This document shows, one piece after another, positions 1 through 6,776 of a stretch of 8,152 bases of DNA. The stretch comes from Candidatus Zixiibacteriota bacterium. GTDB taxonomy: Bacteria; Zixibacteria; MSB-5A5; SM1-73. The stretch is taken from NCBI GenBank assembly GCA_023127875.1, contig JAGMFA010000093.1, positions 1 through 8,152 of the forward strand. Reading direction: 5' to 3'. Under the pieces are notes generated by a model. It did no database searches, was not told the origin of the DNA, and was given only the letters and a program-made list of their open reading frames with translations. The position numbers and the translations under genes were made by a program. Position 1 is the first letter of the stretch. Each line of letters starts with the position of its first letter.

Positions 1-716
1 ACCACCGAAGGAAGATGAGCCAAAGCCTTCTCTATGGGAATTAAATGACCCTGGATTTTACCCTCTTTCTCGACATCGGAGATCATCTCAAGACCTAACG
101 CCTCCTCAAGTTTGAACGGACCAACTCGTGTGCGTTGCAGGGAGAAAAGATATGCTCCGCATCCTAACTTCTTCCCCACATCGAAAGCTAAGCTTCTGAT
201 GTAAGTTCCCTTGGAACAACTGACTTTCAATTTAACATATGGTATGTTTATATCCAACACCTCTATATCTTTTATCTCCACCTCTCTTTTTTTTCTCTCC
301 ACCTCCCTTTTTGCCCGGGCGTATTGATAAAGCCTTTTGCCCTTGTACTTAATGGCAGAATGCAAAGGAGGAATCTGCCATATCTTCCCTTTGAATGTAT
401 CAATTACTTTCCTTATCTCGTCTGGACTTATCTTAAAATCATCTTTTTTTTCTGTGATTTCACCTTCGCCGTCGTAGGTATCGGTGGTGATTCCCAGTTT
501 GATCACCGCCTCATATTCCTTGTCATATTCAGTTAGAAACTGCACCACCTTGGTTGCTTTGCCCATACAGGCTAACAGGACTCCGCTGGCACGGGGGTCC
601 AAAGTTCCGGCATGACCGATTCTTCTGATTTGTAAAATCTGTCTTAGTCTCTGTATCACATCATGTGAGGTCACACCGGATGGCTTGTTAACTGGTAAAA
701 CTCCGGACAGATTCAT
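1..716 (-). CDS. truB: tRNA pseudouridine(55) synthase TruB (3' end off window)
   Basis: Converts U55 of the tRNA T-loop to pseudouridine in the cytoplasm. I translated the minus strand from the ATG at 716 and it stays open to the window edge, giving 238 codons of a protein usually about 290-310 residues long, so the C-terminal part is missing. The N-terminus (residues 5-19, GVLPVNKPSGVTSHD) is the standard TruB opening and supports this start. The catalytic motif GHAGTLDPRASGVL lies at residues 34-47, with the catalytic Asp at about 40. Further family motifs are KEYEAVIKLGITTDTYDGEGE, IPPLHSAIKYKGKRLY and the CSKGTYIRSLAFDVGKKLG block. A Lys/Arg/Glu-rich stretch sits near residues 135-150. 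The start overlaps the nrnA stop by 29 nt and has only a weak ribosome binding site (CGAAAG), which suggests translation coupled to nrnA. Family assignment is secure. Confidence 0.96.
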   Translation of the reverse strand, partial: MNLSGVLPVNKPSGVTSHDVIQRLRQILQIRRIGHAGTLDPRASGVLLACMGKATKVVQFLTEYDKEYEAVIKLGITTDTYDGEGEITEKKDDFKISPDEIRKVIDTFKGKIWQIPPLHSAIKYKGKRLYQYARAKREVERKKREVEIKDIEVLDINIPYVKLKVSCSKGTYIRSLAFDVGKKLGCGAYLFSLQRTRVGPFKLEEALGLEMISDVEKEGKIQGHLIPIEKALAHLPSV

Positions 717-1713
717 CTTTCGAGGTTTTTCGAATTTGTTCCACGATGATTTTCTTGGCCTGTTCTAAGCCATGGTTAAGCATACAGCCAGCCGCATTTC
801 TATGTCCTCCTCCGCCGAAAACCTTCGCTACCTTTGAAACATCAAACTCATTTTGGGATCTAAGGTTTACCTTGGTCTTCCCATTTTCTTTCTCAGTAAA
901 AAGAAGCCCTATTTCCACTCCCTTTAAAAAGAGCGAATAATTCACCACCCCCTCCATCTCTTCTGGATCGACTCTCAAATCGGTCAAAAGGTTCTGTTTA
1001 ACAGTCATGGCACAGATCCTTCCTTCACCCAAGATCAGAGGGCGGCTCAGAATTGATCCCAGAAGTCTCAAAAAAGGAAGGGAATGGTTAAAATAGATCT
1101 GATTGGTGACATGCTTGGGGTCGGCACCGGATTCTATCAGTTCCGCACACGCTCTCAGACAAAAGGGAGAGGTATTGGAGAATTTGAATCTACCGGTGTC
1201 GGTCAGAATGGCTGCATAAAGCTGGGTGGCTACCGTGGGGGTGATGGGAAAACCGGAGGACTTAAGCAGGGAAAAGATCATCTCCCCCACAGATGAAGCG
1301 TTCACATCTACGTAATTGAAGGTGCCAAACTCCTCATTATCTGGATGGTGGTCTATATTTGTTAATGTAGCTTTAGGGGGGATCAATTTTTTCACCTCAC
1401 CTATACGCCTTATGGAAGTAGAGTCCAGCACGAAAACCAGATCAAAAACAGCCCCAACATCCTTTTGGTCCTTTACAGTCTCCAAGTTCTCGATCTTTCC
1501 CTGGGGGTCCAAAAATTTGTATTTGCAGGGCAAATCACCCTTGTTGATGATCCGACAACACTTCCCCCGGCTTTCCACCAACTCAGCTAAAGCCAACTGG
1601 GATCCGATCGAATCCCCATCCGGATCCCGATGGGAGGTAACAAGAACCGTCTGGCTTCTTTCTATGAGATCTAAAATCTTTTTTAATTTCCTATTTATCT
1701 TCTGCATCTTCAT
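688..1713 (-). CDS. nrnA: NrnA-type DHH/DHHA1 phosphoesterase (nanoRNase / pAp phosphatase)
   Basis: A 341-residue cytoplasmic DHH-superfamily phosphoesterase. NrnA relatives degrade 2-5 nt RNAs and, in many lineages, dephosphorylate 3'-phosphoadenosine 5'-phosphate. Visible metal-binding motifs: SHRDPDGDSIGS at 27-38 (motif I), the Asp in VLDS at about 97 (motif II), DHH at 121-123 within NIDHHPDN (motif III), and LTDTGRFKFSNT at 170-181 (motif IV). The C-terminal DHHA1 substrate-binding domain has GGGGHRNAAG at 300-309. Length and motif order match the family, and all catalytic residues are present. The start overlaps the end of rbfA by 23 nt. A second in-frame ATG at 1707 is possible, and neither start has a strong ribosome binding site. 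Placement between rbfA and truB is a recurring arrangement in several phyla. The choice between nanoRNase and pAp phosphatase activity cannot be made from sequence; both are likely. Confidence 0.95.
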   Translation of the reverse strand: MKMQKINRKLKKILDLIERSQTVLVTSHRDPDGDSIGSQLALAELVESRGKCCRIINKGDLPCKYKFLDPQGKIENLETVKDQKDVGAVFDLVFVLDSTSIRRIGEVKKLIPPKATLTNIDHHPDNEEFGTFNYVDVNASSVGEMIFSLLKSSGFPITPTVATQLYAAILTDTGRFKFSNTSPFCLRACAELIESGADPKHVTNQIYFNHSLPFLRLLGSILSRPLILGEGRICAMTVKQNLLTDLRVDPEEMEGVVNYSLFLKGVEIGLLFTEKENGKTKVNLRSQNEFDVSKVAKVFGGGGHRNAAGCMLNHGLEQAKKIIVEQIRKTSKDESVRSFTS

Positions 1714-2116
1714 TTAAGGCGGAGTGATCCTCGGGAGGTTCATCCTGATCGAGTTCGTTTTGATCCGGCCCTTCATTCCTATGAATCTTCTGGATCAACT
1801 CCTCAATGTGCGCGCCGTATTCCACCGAGGTATCGAACTGAAAGAAAATCTCCGGCGTGTATTTGAGCTTAAGTTTTTTTCCTATCTCATGCTGGATGAA
1901 CCCAGAAGCTCTCCTCAAGGCGGATGTGCTTTCCCTTTTGGAGTCTTCATCGCCCAACACACTATAGAATACCTTAGCTTGCTTAAGATCTACTGAGACT
2001 TCCACCCCGGTGATGGTCACAAAGCCGATTCCTGGATCCTTTAGCTCAGATTGAATTATGTGAGCTATCTCTCTTTTAATTAGATCGCCCACCCGATCTT
2101 TCCTCTGGTACTGCAT
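1691..2116 (-). CDS. rbfA: 30S ribosome-binding factor RbfA
   Basis: Assembly factor that binds the immature 30S subunit and helps mature the 5' end of 16S rRNA; important in the cold in model bacteria. The 141-residue product has the type II KH-like core at about residues 5-112. It includes SELKDPGIGFVTITGVEVS (23-41), KVFYSVLG (48-55), the helix-kink AxG motif in RRASGFIQHEIGKKL (68-82) and the end of the fold at TPEIFFQFDTSVEYGAHIEELI. Beyond residue 112 there is a low-complexity acidic tail rich in Asp, Glu, Pro and Asn, making the protein somewhat longer than the usual 115-130 residues. The ATG is preceded by a modest AAGAAGA ribosome binding site. The coding end overlaps the nrnA start by 23 nt, so the acidic tail is encoded just upstream of, and partly inside, the next gene's initiation region. 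Confidence 0.95.
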   Translation of the reverse strand: MQYQRKDRVGDLIKREIAHIIQSELKDPGIGFVTITGVEVSVDLKQAKVFYSVLGDEDSKRESTSALRRASGFIQHEIGKKLKLKYTPEIFFQFDTSVEYGAHIEELIQKIHRNEGPDQNELDQDEPPEDHSALNEDAEDK

Positions 2117-2172
2117 ATTTAATCTTCTTCTTTGATTTCCAGGTGGCTACCAACAGAACGGGAACTATTATA

Positions 2173-2187
2173 TTACCATGGTGGTAA
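2173..2187. repeat. 6-bp inverted repeat in the ylxP-rbfA gap
   Basis: TTACCA-TGG-TGGTAA on the plus strand forms a 6-bp stem with a 3-nt loop in the 80-nt gap between ylxP and rbfA. On the coding (minus) strand it is followed at once by ATATAATAG and has no U-run, so it does not look like an intrinsic terminator. It could be an mRNA processing or stability hairpin. The adjacent TATAAT (minus strand, 2167-2172) resembles a -10 element, but no -35 is present at the right distance. Confidence 0.4.
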
Positions 2188-2196
2188 AACTTTATT

Positions 2197-2478
2197 TTAG
2201 AACAGCTCTATGGAATAGTCCAGTATCTGCACCCCGTTTTCCTTGCTTATAAAATCCACTACACCAGAGAGAACCTGGTTGGCAAAGTGCTTCTGATTCG
2301 CCACCACAGCAACTCCCAGGGTAGTTCTCTGCCAGAGATCGTTGTGGTCTACCTCCGCGATGGAGACATTGAATCTATTCTTCACTCTATCCTTTATTCC
2401 CTTTAGGATGTGCCTCTTGCTCTTTAAGGAGCCGCTCTCCGGGATGTGAATGTCTATGCTTACCAGACCAACAATCAT
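2197..2478 (-). CDS. ylxP: DUF503 family protein YlxP
   Basis: A 93-residue protein of the DUF503/YlxP family, a small cytoplasmic ferredoxin-like fold. The gene very often sits between infB and rbfA, as here, and in some organisms a role in ribosome assembly or rRNA binding has been suggested. The family signature is clear: MIVGLVSIDIHIPESGSLK at the N-terminus, then KSKRHILKGIKDRVKNRFN (19-37) and VSIAEVDHNDLWQRTTLGVA (38-57). Length is normal for the family. The ATG at 2478 is preceded by a U-rich, purine-poor stretch with no recognisable Shine-Dalgarno sequence; the nearest purine tract (AAGAAGGGAAA) lies roughly 25-35 nt upstream. Family assignment is firm, but molecular function is inferred only from location and literature on relatives. 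Confidence 0.93.
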   Translation of the reverse strand: MIVGLVSIDIHIPESGSLKSKRHILKGIKDRVKNRFNVSIAEVDHNDLWQRTTLGVAVVANQKHFANQVLSGVVDFISKENGVQILDYSIELF

Positions 2479-2541
2479 TGAAAAGAAAAAAATTCAGTTT
2501 GTAGGTTTCCCTTCTTACTTCTGACCTCAATTGCTGGGAGT

Positions 2542-4791
2542 TTACTCCAGTTTGCGGGCTAATTCTTTTACTTGATAGGTCTCTAAAAGATCGTCCACCT
2601 TTATATCGTTGTAGTCTTCTATTTTTATTCCGCATTCCAGCCCGCTTGTCACCTCTTTCACATCATCCTTGAATCTTTTTAAGGATGAAATTATGCCATC
2701 ATAGACCACTACTCCATCACGAATCACTCGAACCTTGTCCCCTGTTTTCATCAATCCCTCCTGGACAAAGCACCCTGCCACCTGCCCCACATTGGAGACC
2801 TTGAAGACATTCTTAACCTCGGCAGTGCCAGAGATGGTTTCGGTGATTTCGGGTTCCAAGAGTCCTTCTAAAGCTTTCTTGATGTCGGATTCGATCTCGT
2901 AGATCACCTCATAGAGTCTTATGTCCACGTTCCCTTTTAAGGCAAGTCCTCTGGCTCTCAGATCCGGGCGGACGTGGAATCCGATGACGATCGCATTGGA
3001 GGCTTCAGCCAGAAGAACGTCGCTTTCAATTATGGAGCCCACTCCTCGATGGATCACCCTAACCCTCACCTCGTTGGTTGAGATTTTCTCTAAGGTGTCA
3101 GATAATGCTTCCACTGATCCTCCCACATCTCCTTTGAGGATCAAGTTCAGCTCTCTGGTTTTGCCTTCCTCAATTTGTTCATACACCTCAGCCAAAGACG
3201 CCCTTTTTACCTGTCTTAAGTCCTGCTCCCTTTTCAATCTCATCCTTTTAGCTGAAATTTGGCGGGCTTCTGTCTCATCTTCAGTTACTACAAAGGTATC
3301 CCCAGCCTGAGGAACCCCGGATGCACCTAAAACCTGGATCGGGGTAGATGGTCCTGCCTCCTTCACCGGATTCCCTCTTTCATCAAACAAGGCCCTTACT
3401 CTCCCATGATAAGGTCCGGTAACGAAAGGGTTTCCCACTTTAAGCGTTCCTTTTTGAACTAAAACAGTTACAATAACCCCTTTTCCTTTGCTGAGCTCAG
3501 ATTCGATCACCACGCCAGAAGCTCGGCGATTGGGGTTAGCTTTCAATTCCATCATCTCCGCCTGAAGCAGAATCATCTCCAGAAGCCTATCTATTCCCAT
3601 GCCGGTTTTGGCAGAGATTTCCACCATAATAGTTGAGCCTCCCCATTCCTCCAGAACCAGATTAAGTTTGGCCAATTCCTGTTTGATCGGTTCGCTTTTG
3701 GCTTGGGGAAGATCCATTTTATTGATGGCTACAATTATGGGAACTCCCGCCGCCCGGGCGTGATCGATAGCTTCAATGGTCTGAGGCATCACACTATCAT
3801 CTGCCGCTATCACCAACACCACGATGTCAGTTACCTGCGCTCCTCGAGCCCTCATGGCGGTGAAGGCCTCATGTCCCGGGGTGTCCAGGAAGGTTATTCC
3901 TCCGCCCGACACCTCCACCTCATATGCACCTATATGCTGAGTGATGCCACCTGATTCCCCTGCTATGATATTGCTTCTCCGTATGAAATCCAGAAGCGAT
4001 GTCTTTCCGTGATCTACATGTCCCATGATGGTGATTACAGGAGATCGTGGCTTCAGATCCTCTTCCCTTTCCTTTTCCTCTTCCTCTTCCTCCACCTCCA
4101 ACCCGATCTCCTTAACCGGCTCCACGTTGAATCCAAATTCCAGCGCAATGGTCTGGATGCTATCCATATCCAATCTCTGATTGATGGTAGCTACAAAACC
4201 CAACTCCAGACATTTGGAGATCACCTCCGCCGGCTTCACCCCCATCCGATTAGCCAGTTCTGCCACTGAGATGTATTCGCTGACCCGGATGAGGTTGGTT
4301 GGCTCAACTTCCTTTTCCGCCTGGTCTGGATGCAATCTCCTTTTATATCTTTTTACCCTCCGTACGGTATCTATGGAAGCTAAAGTCTTCTTTACGCTTT
4401 GCTCAACCTGGACTCTGTCTACTTTTCTTTCAAGTTTCCCTTTTAAAAAAGGAGCTTTCCTTTTTTTTACTTCCAGCCTTTTTTTCTCCAGCTTTCTTAA
4501 ATGCTCCTTGCGTCGAAGTTTAATCTCTCGCCCTTTGCTTATCGGTTCGAAAGAGACGGCTTTTTCTTCCTTTTCCTCTCGTTCCTTTAACTTCTTTTTC
4601 TTCTGGGCAAACTCTTCCTTAACCGCCTCCCTTTCCTTCTGGAATTTTTCCTCGATGGAGGAGGCCATCTTCTCGTCCACCACGCTCATATGGCTTCTTA
4701 TCTCAAAGCCAAGTTCTCTTATGATGGTAAGCATGGCCTCGCTGGAGATCTTATGATCTCTGGCTAACTGATATACTCTCCTCTTCGCCAA
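2542..4791 (-). CDS. infB: Translation initiation factor IF-2
   Basis: GTPase that delivers fMet-tRNA to the 30S subunit and promotes subunit joining. From the start chosen here the protein has 749 residues. It opens with an IF2_N domain ([19 protein letters not shown]), followed by a highly charged Lys/Glu/Arg linker (about 45-165), a second IF2_N domain (about 170-225), and an acidic [11 protein letters not shown] stretch (about 234-244). The G domain shows G1 GHVDHGKT (257-264), G2 [10 protein letters not shown]3 DTPGHEAF (303-310), G4 NKMD (357-360) and G5 SAKTG (393-397). EF-Tu-like domains II, III and IV follow, with [11 protein letters not shown] (553-563). The reading frame also permits GTG at 4800, but TTG at 4791 matches the usual M-A-K-x-R-V-Y opening and has AGAGGTG exactly 6 nt upstream. 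All GTPase motifs are intact. A 63-nt gap separates it from ylxP. Confidence 0.97.
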   Translation of the reverse strand: MAKRRVYQLARDHKISSEAMLTIIRELGFEIRSHMSVVDEKMASSIEEKFQKEREAVKEEFAQKKKKLKEREEKEEKAVSFEPISKGREIKLRRKEHLRKLEKKRLEVKKRKAPFLKGKLERKVDRVQVEQSVKKTLASIDTVRRVKRYKRRLHPDQAEKEVEPTNLIRVSEYISVAELANRMGVKPAEVISKCLELGFVATINQRLDMDSIQTIALEFGFNVEPVKEIGLEVEEEEEEKEREEDLKPRSPVITIMGHVDHGKTSLLDFIRRSNIIAGESGGITQHIGAYEVEVSGGGITFLDTPGHEAFTAMRARGAQVTDIVVLVIAADDSVMPQTIEAIDHARAAGVPIIVAINKMDLPQAKSEPIKQELAKLNLVLEEWGGSTIMVEISAKTGMGIDRLLEMILLQAEMMELKANPNRRASGVVIESELSKGKGVIVTVLVQKGTLKVGNPFVTGPYHGRVRALFDERGNPVKEAGPSTPIQVLGASGVPQAGDTFVVTEDETEARQISAKRMRLKREQDLRQVKRASLAEVYEQIEEGKTRELNLILKGDVGGSVEALSDTLEKISTNEVRVRVIHRGVGSIIESDVLLAEASNAIVIGFHVRPDLRARGLALKGNVDIRLYEVIYEIESDIKKALEGLLEPEITETISGTAEVKNVFKVSNVGQVAGCFVQEGLMKTGDKVRVIRDGVVVYDGIISSLKRFKDDVKEVTSGLECGIKIEDYNDIKVDDLLETYQVKELARKLE

Positions 4792-4796
4792 AACCA

Positions 4797-4803
4797 ACAC
4801 CTC
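4797..4803 (-). promoter_or_regulatory. Shine-Dalgarno sequence deciding the infB TTG start
   Basis: On the coding strand AGAGGTG stands 6 nt before TTG (4791-4789), which is followed by GCG AAG (Ala-Lys). This spacing supports a TTG start and argues against the GTG at 4800, which lies inside the ribosome binding site itself. Confidence 0.6.
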
Positions 4804-4830
4804 TAGGTTAAAGTAATGCTATAGGTTAAA
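4804..4830. repeat. Direct repeat TAGGTTAAA upstream of infB
   Basis: The 9-mer TAGGTTAAA (plus strand) occurs at 4804-4812 and again at 4822-4830, 18 bp apart start to start. The downstream copy (lower coordinates) abuts the infB ribosome binding site, and the other is half of the AGGTT/AACCT inverted repeat. In RNA the same AGGTT arm (minus strand 4835-4831) could pair with AACCT from either copy, giving two alternative hairpins. It is short enough to be chance. Confidence 0.3.
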
Positions 4831-4844
4831 AACCTTATTGTCAA
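4816..4844 (-). promoter_or_regulatory. Candidate internal sigma-70-type promoter for infB
   Basis: On the minus strand a perfect TTGACA (4844-4839) is followed after 17 bp by TAGCAT (4821-4816, four of six matches to TATAAT). Initiation would fall about 20 nt before the infB start. The spacer between the two boxes contains the inverted repeat AGGTT-TTT-AACCT (4823-4835), which could be an operator or chance. The -10 match is mediocre, so this is a candidate only. Confidence 0.4.
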
Positions 4845-4938
4845 CGCACAGACTCAGATCCTTTCGGCTCATTCTCAGATCTGTTTTCATACTTGGAGAA
4901 AAAAGTCTATTTTTTTTCATCTCCTAAAAAAAAACAAT

Positions 4939-6198
4939 CTACTCCACAGTCTTGGAAGGGATCAGATAGTCTTTTGCCTTCTGGATTAAGGAAGCCGCCT
5001 TTTTTGAGCCCACCCCTTCGATCTCTACTAAATCCTCCACACTACATTTAGCTAGATCTTGAATGCTTTCAACTCCGTGTGCGGTTAATTTCTCTTTCAG
5101 CTTTTTACCCACCCCGGGTAATTCGGTCACATAGATTTTAAGCTGTTCCTCCAGTTTCTTCTGTTCTCTGTATTCGGTTTCGCTTAAGATGTTGATTTTC
5201 CATCCGGTGAGCTTTGCCGCCAATCTGGCGTTCTGCCCTGCCCTACCAATGGCTAAGGAAAGTCTGTCATCCTCCACTACAATGGTCATGCTGTTGTCAT
5301 CATGATAAGTATCTATGTGCACCACCTTAGCGGGTGCTAAGGCTCTGGTGGCAAAGGTTTCAGGGTCCGGGCTATAGGGGATTATATCGATCCTTTCGCT
5401 GGAAAGCTCTCTGACGATACTTTGCACCCGGGATCCCTTAACCCCCACACAGGCACCTACTGGATCCACCCGATTATCGATAGAGCTTACCGCTATCTTG
5501 GACCTTTCTCCCGGTTGTCGAGCTACCATCTTGATCTCAATTATCCTTTCATAAATCTCCGGAACCTCCAGCTCAAAAAGCTTTTTCAGGAAATTGGGAT
5601 GTACCCGGGAAAGAATGATCTGTGGTCCTTTGGCGGTCTTTTGTACATCCAAAATCAATGCTCGGATTCTGTCTCCAGGACGGTATCTCTCCCTGGGGAT
5701 TTGTTCCTTGGGGGGAATAATCGCTTCCGCCCCTCCCAGATTTACCAGAAGATGACCTTTTTCAATCTGCTGCACTCCCCCGGTAACCACGGTTTGGATC
5801 TTATCCTTATATTCCTCGAAGATTCTTTCCCGTTCTGCCTCCTTGACCCTTTGGATCAAGATCTGTTTGGCGGCGCTGATGGCATTTCTGCCAAATTCAC
5901 TAAATTCCACCTTCACCTCCACCTCATCTCCCAGCTTCACCTTCGGCTCTATTTCTTTAGCTTCCTCTAAGATGATCTCTGTATTTGGATCGCTTACTTC
6001 TGCTACTACTTTTTTGAAGGCAATGATTTTGATCTCTCCAGATTTTGCATCCACATTGATTTTTATGTTGTCGGTGTTGCCAAATTTCTTTTTCGCCGCC
6101 AGCATTAAACCTGCTTCCAAGGACTCAATTACAAAATCCATGTCTATGTTTTTGTTTTTGGTGATCTGGCTTAATGCCTCTACGATTTCGTAGTTCAT
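4939..6198 (-). CDS. nusA: Transcription termination/antitermination factor NusA
   Basis: RNA polymerase-binding elongation factor that modulates pausing, termination and antitermination. From the preferred start it has 419 residues. The N-terminal RNAP-binding domain spans about 1-128. The S1 domain covers about 132-198 (TGGVQQIEKGHLLVNLGGAEAIIP). KH1 contains DPVGACVGVKGSRVQSIVREL (about 245-265) followed by the conserved SPDPETFATRALAPAKV. KH2 contains LSLAIGRAGQNARLAAKLTGW (about 313-333). A C-terminal helix-hairpin-helix region covers about 359-412, with LPGVGKKL and IEGVGSKKA as paired hairpins. Bacillus NusA lacks such an extension, while E. coli has two longer acidic repeats. A TTG directly precedes the ATG at 6198; I prefer the ATG because GGGGAGGG lies 8 nt upstream of it, overlapping the rimP stop region. 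It is co-transcribed with rimP, only 15 nt away. Confidence 0.97.
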   Translation of the reverse strand: MNYEIVEALSQITKNKNIDMDFVIESLEAGLMLAAKKKFGNTDNIKINVDAKSGEIKIIAFKKVVAEVSDPNTEIILEEAKEIEPKVKLGDEVEVKVEFSEFGRNAISAAKQILIQRVKEAERERIFEEYKDKIQTVVTGGVQQIEKGHLLVNLGGAEAIIPPKEQIPRERYRPGDRIRALILDVQKTAKGPQIILSRVHPNFLKKLFELEVPEIYERIIEIKMVARQPGERSKIAVSSIDNRVDPVGACVGVKGSRVQSIVRELSSERIDIIPYSPDPETFATRALAPAKVVHIDTYHDDNSMTIVVEDDRLSLAIGRAGQNARLAAKLTGWKINILSETEYREQKKLEEQLKIYVTELPGVGKKLKEKLTAHGVESIQDLAKCSVEDLVEIEGVGSKKAASLIQKAKDYLIPSKTVE

Positions 6199-6213
6199 CA
6201 ATTAAGCCCTCCC

Positions 6214-6687
6214 CTAAAACACGATTTTGGCTTTCGCCACCTTTTTTAAAGAAATGATCTCTTCGGCTTCTTCATCCACACCGGCTGCGGGAGATTCTAC
6301 CTGAAAGCGGAGATTTTCCCCTTCCAGGTTTTTAATTTTTCCCACCAACTCCATCCTACCCCTCACTTCCTCCTTCAGAAAAACCTTTACCCTTTCTCCT
6401 ATTTTTCTCTTAAAATCTGCGCCACAAATCAGAGGCCTATCCAGCCCTGGAGAAGAAACTTCCAGCATATACCGGTGAGGAATCAAGTCTTCGATGTCCA
6501 GAAAATCGCCGATCCTTCTACTCAAACTTGCGCATTGCTCAACTGTCACTCCACCGGCTTTATCTACATATATCCTTAAAACTGACGCTGGTCCTCCTTG
6601 GAAGAATTCAAAATCCACTATCTCCAGACCATCCTCCTCGACCAGTGGCTCGATTTTTTCCTTCAATAAATCTACCGTTGAGCCCAT
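6214..6687 (-). CDS. rimP: Ribosome maturation factor RimP
   Basis: Assembly factor for the 30S subunit, acting early on 16S rRNA and S12-region maturation. The 157-residue product has the RimP alpha/beta N-terminal domain (about 1-86), with the opening VDLLKEKIEPLVEEDGLEIVDFE and the hallmark YMLEVSSPGLDRPL at 73-86. The C-terminal SH3-like domain follows (about 90-157: FKRKIGERVKVFLKE, ISLKKVAKAKIVF). Length is typical for the family (about 150). The ATG at 6687 has only a weak AAGTAAAG in the usual ribosome binding position, and that segment is part of an inverted repeat ending 3 nt before the ATG. It is the first gene after the 207-nt structured leader and probably heads the rimP-nusA transcription unit. 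Confidence 0.95.
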   Translation of the reverse strand: MGSTVDLLKEKIEPLVEEDGLEIVDFEFFQGGPASVLRIYVDKAGGVTVEQCASLSRRIGDFLDIEDLIPHRYMLEVSSPGLDRPLICGADFKRKIGERVKVFLKEEVRGRMELVGKIKNLEGENLRFQVESPAAGVDEEAEEIISLKKVAKAKIVF

Positions 6688-6690
6688 AAC

Positions 6691-6718
6691 TTTACTTATA
6701 CGTTAACACGTATGTAAA
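6691..6718 (-). promoter_or_regulatory. Inverted repeat over the rimP ribosome binding region
   Basis: Coding-strand sequence TTTAC-ATACG ... CGTAT-AA-GTAAA forms a 10-bp AT-rich stem with a 2-nt bulge and a 6-nt loop (TGTTAA). It occupies the whole region where the ribosome must bind and ends 3 nt before the rimP ATG. Its 5' arm uses the U-run that follows the upstream hairpin, so the two structures adjoin. Pairing is seen directly; a role in translation control is inference. Confidence 0.45.
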
Positions 6719-6740
6719 AGAGTGGGCTATACCCACTCTT
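6715..6740 (-). terminator. Terminator-like hairpin in the rimP leader (possible attenuator)
   Basis: On the coding strand AAGAGTGGG-TATAG-CCCACTCTT is a perfect 9-bp stem with a 5-nt loop. The stem's last two T plus two more give a UUUU run before ACATACG. It lies about 30 nt upstream of the rimP start and just downstream of the promoter candidate at 6749-6776. The GC-cored stem looks like an intrinsic terminator, but the U-run is short, so it may be partial. An attenuator-type rimP leader has been described in other bacteria; I cannot test here whether this belongs to the same family. On the plus strand it would have no function, since no gene converges. Confidence 0.55.
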
Positions 6741-6748
6741 AACTTCTT

Positions 6749-6776
6749 AATATAATCCTTCTTATCGAAAAAGCAA
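6749..6776 (-). promoter_or_regulatory. Candidate promoter of the rimP-nusA-infB unit
   Basis: Minus-strand TTGCTT (6776-6771, four of six matches to TTGACA) and TATATT (6754-6749, five of six to TATAAT) are separated by 16 bp, in an AT-rich context with a T-run upstream. Transcription would begin about 6740-6745, placing the terminator-like hairpin at the very 5' end of the mRNA. This would let rimP and later genes be transcribed independently of proS. Confidence 0.5.

Larger units (their letters stand above)
4792..4938 (-). other. nusA-infB spacer, without ylxR or ylxQ
   Basis: This 147-nt spacer holds no recognisable gene, although many genomes carry ylxR (DUF448) and an L7Ae-like gene here. 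It contains homopolymer-rich sequence right after the nusA stop (T9, AGGAG, ATG, A8, later T6) that could fold as GGAGA/TCTCC plus A5/T5 around 4895-4924. It also holds a 33-codon open frame from ATG 4920 to the stop at 4819, two copies of CTCAGATC on the plus strand (4853-4860 and 4874-4881), and the infB promoter candidate. The 33-codon frame has AGGAG directly abutting its ATG, too close for normal initiation, and resembles no family I know. Confidence 0.5.

Noticed and set aside
2167..2190. TATAAT on the minus strand as an rbfA promoter
   Set aside because: No -35-like hexamer lies 15-19 bp upstream, and the AT-rich gap makes a chance TATAAT likely.
2387..2635. An 82-codon minus-strand open frame bridging the infB end and ylxP start
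   Set aside because: It overlaps two genes with strong family matches in other frames and shows no recognisable motif; its composition fits an out-of-frame translation.
4181..4756. A 191-codon plus-strand open frame opposite infB, with a Ser/Phe-rich product
   Set aside because: It is the antisense of the Lys/Glu-rich IF2 linker, which naturally gives Phe/Leu/Ser-rich open frames.
4895..4924. Hairpin just after nusA as an intrinsic terminator
   Set aside because: The stem is mostly A/T pairs with a 2-nt bulge, and no U-run follows on the coding strand.
5422..5970. A 182-codon plus-strand open frame opposite nusA
   Set aside because: It lies wholly antisense to the conserved S1/KH region of NusA and has no family motif.
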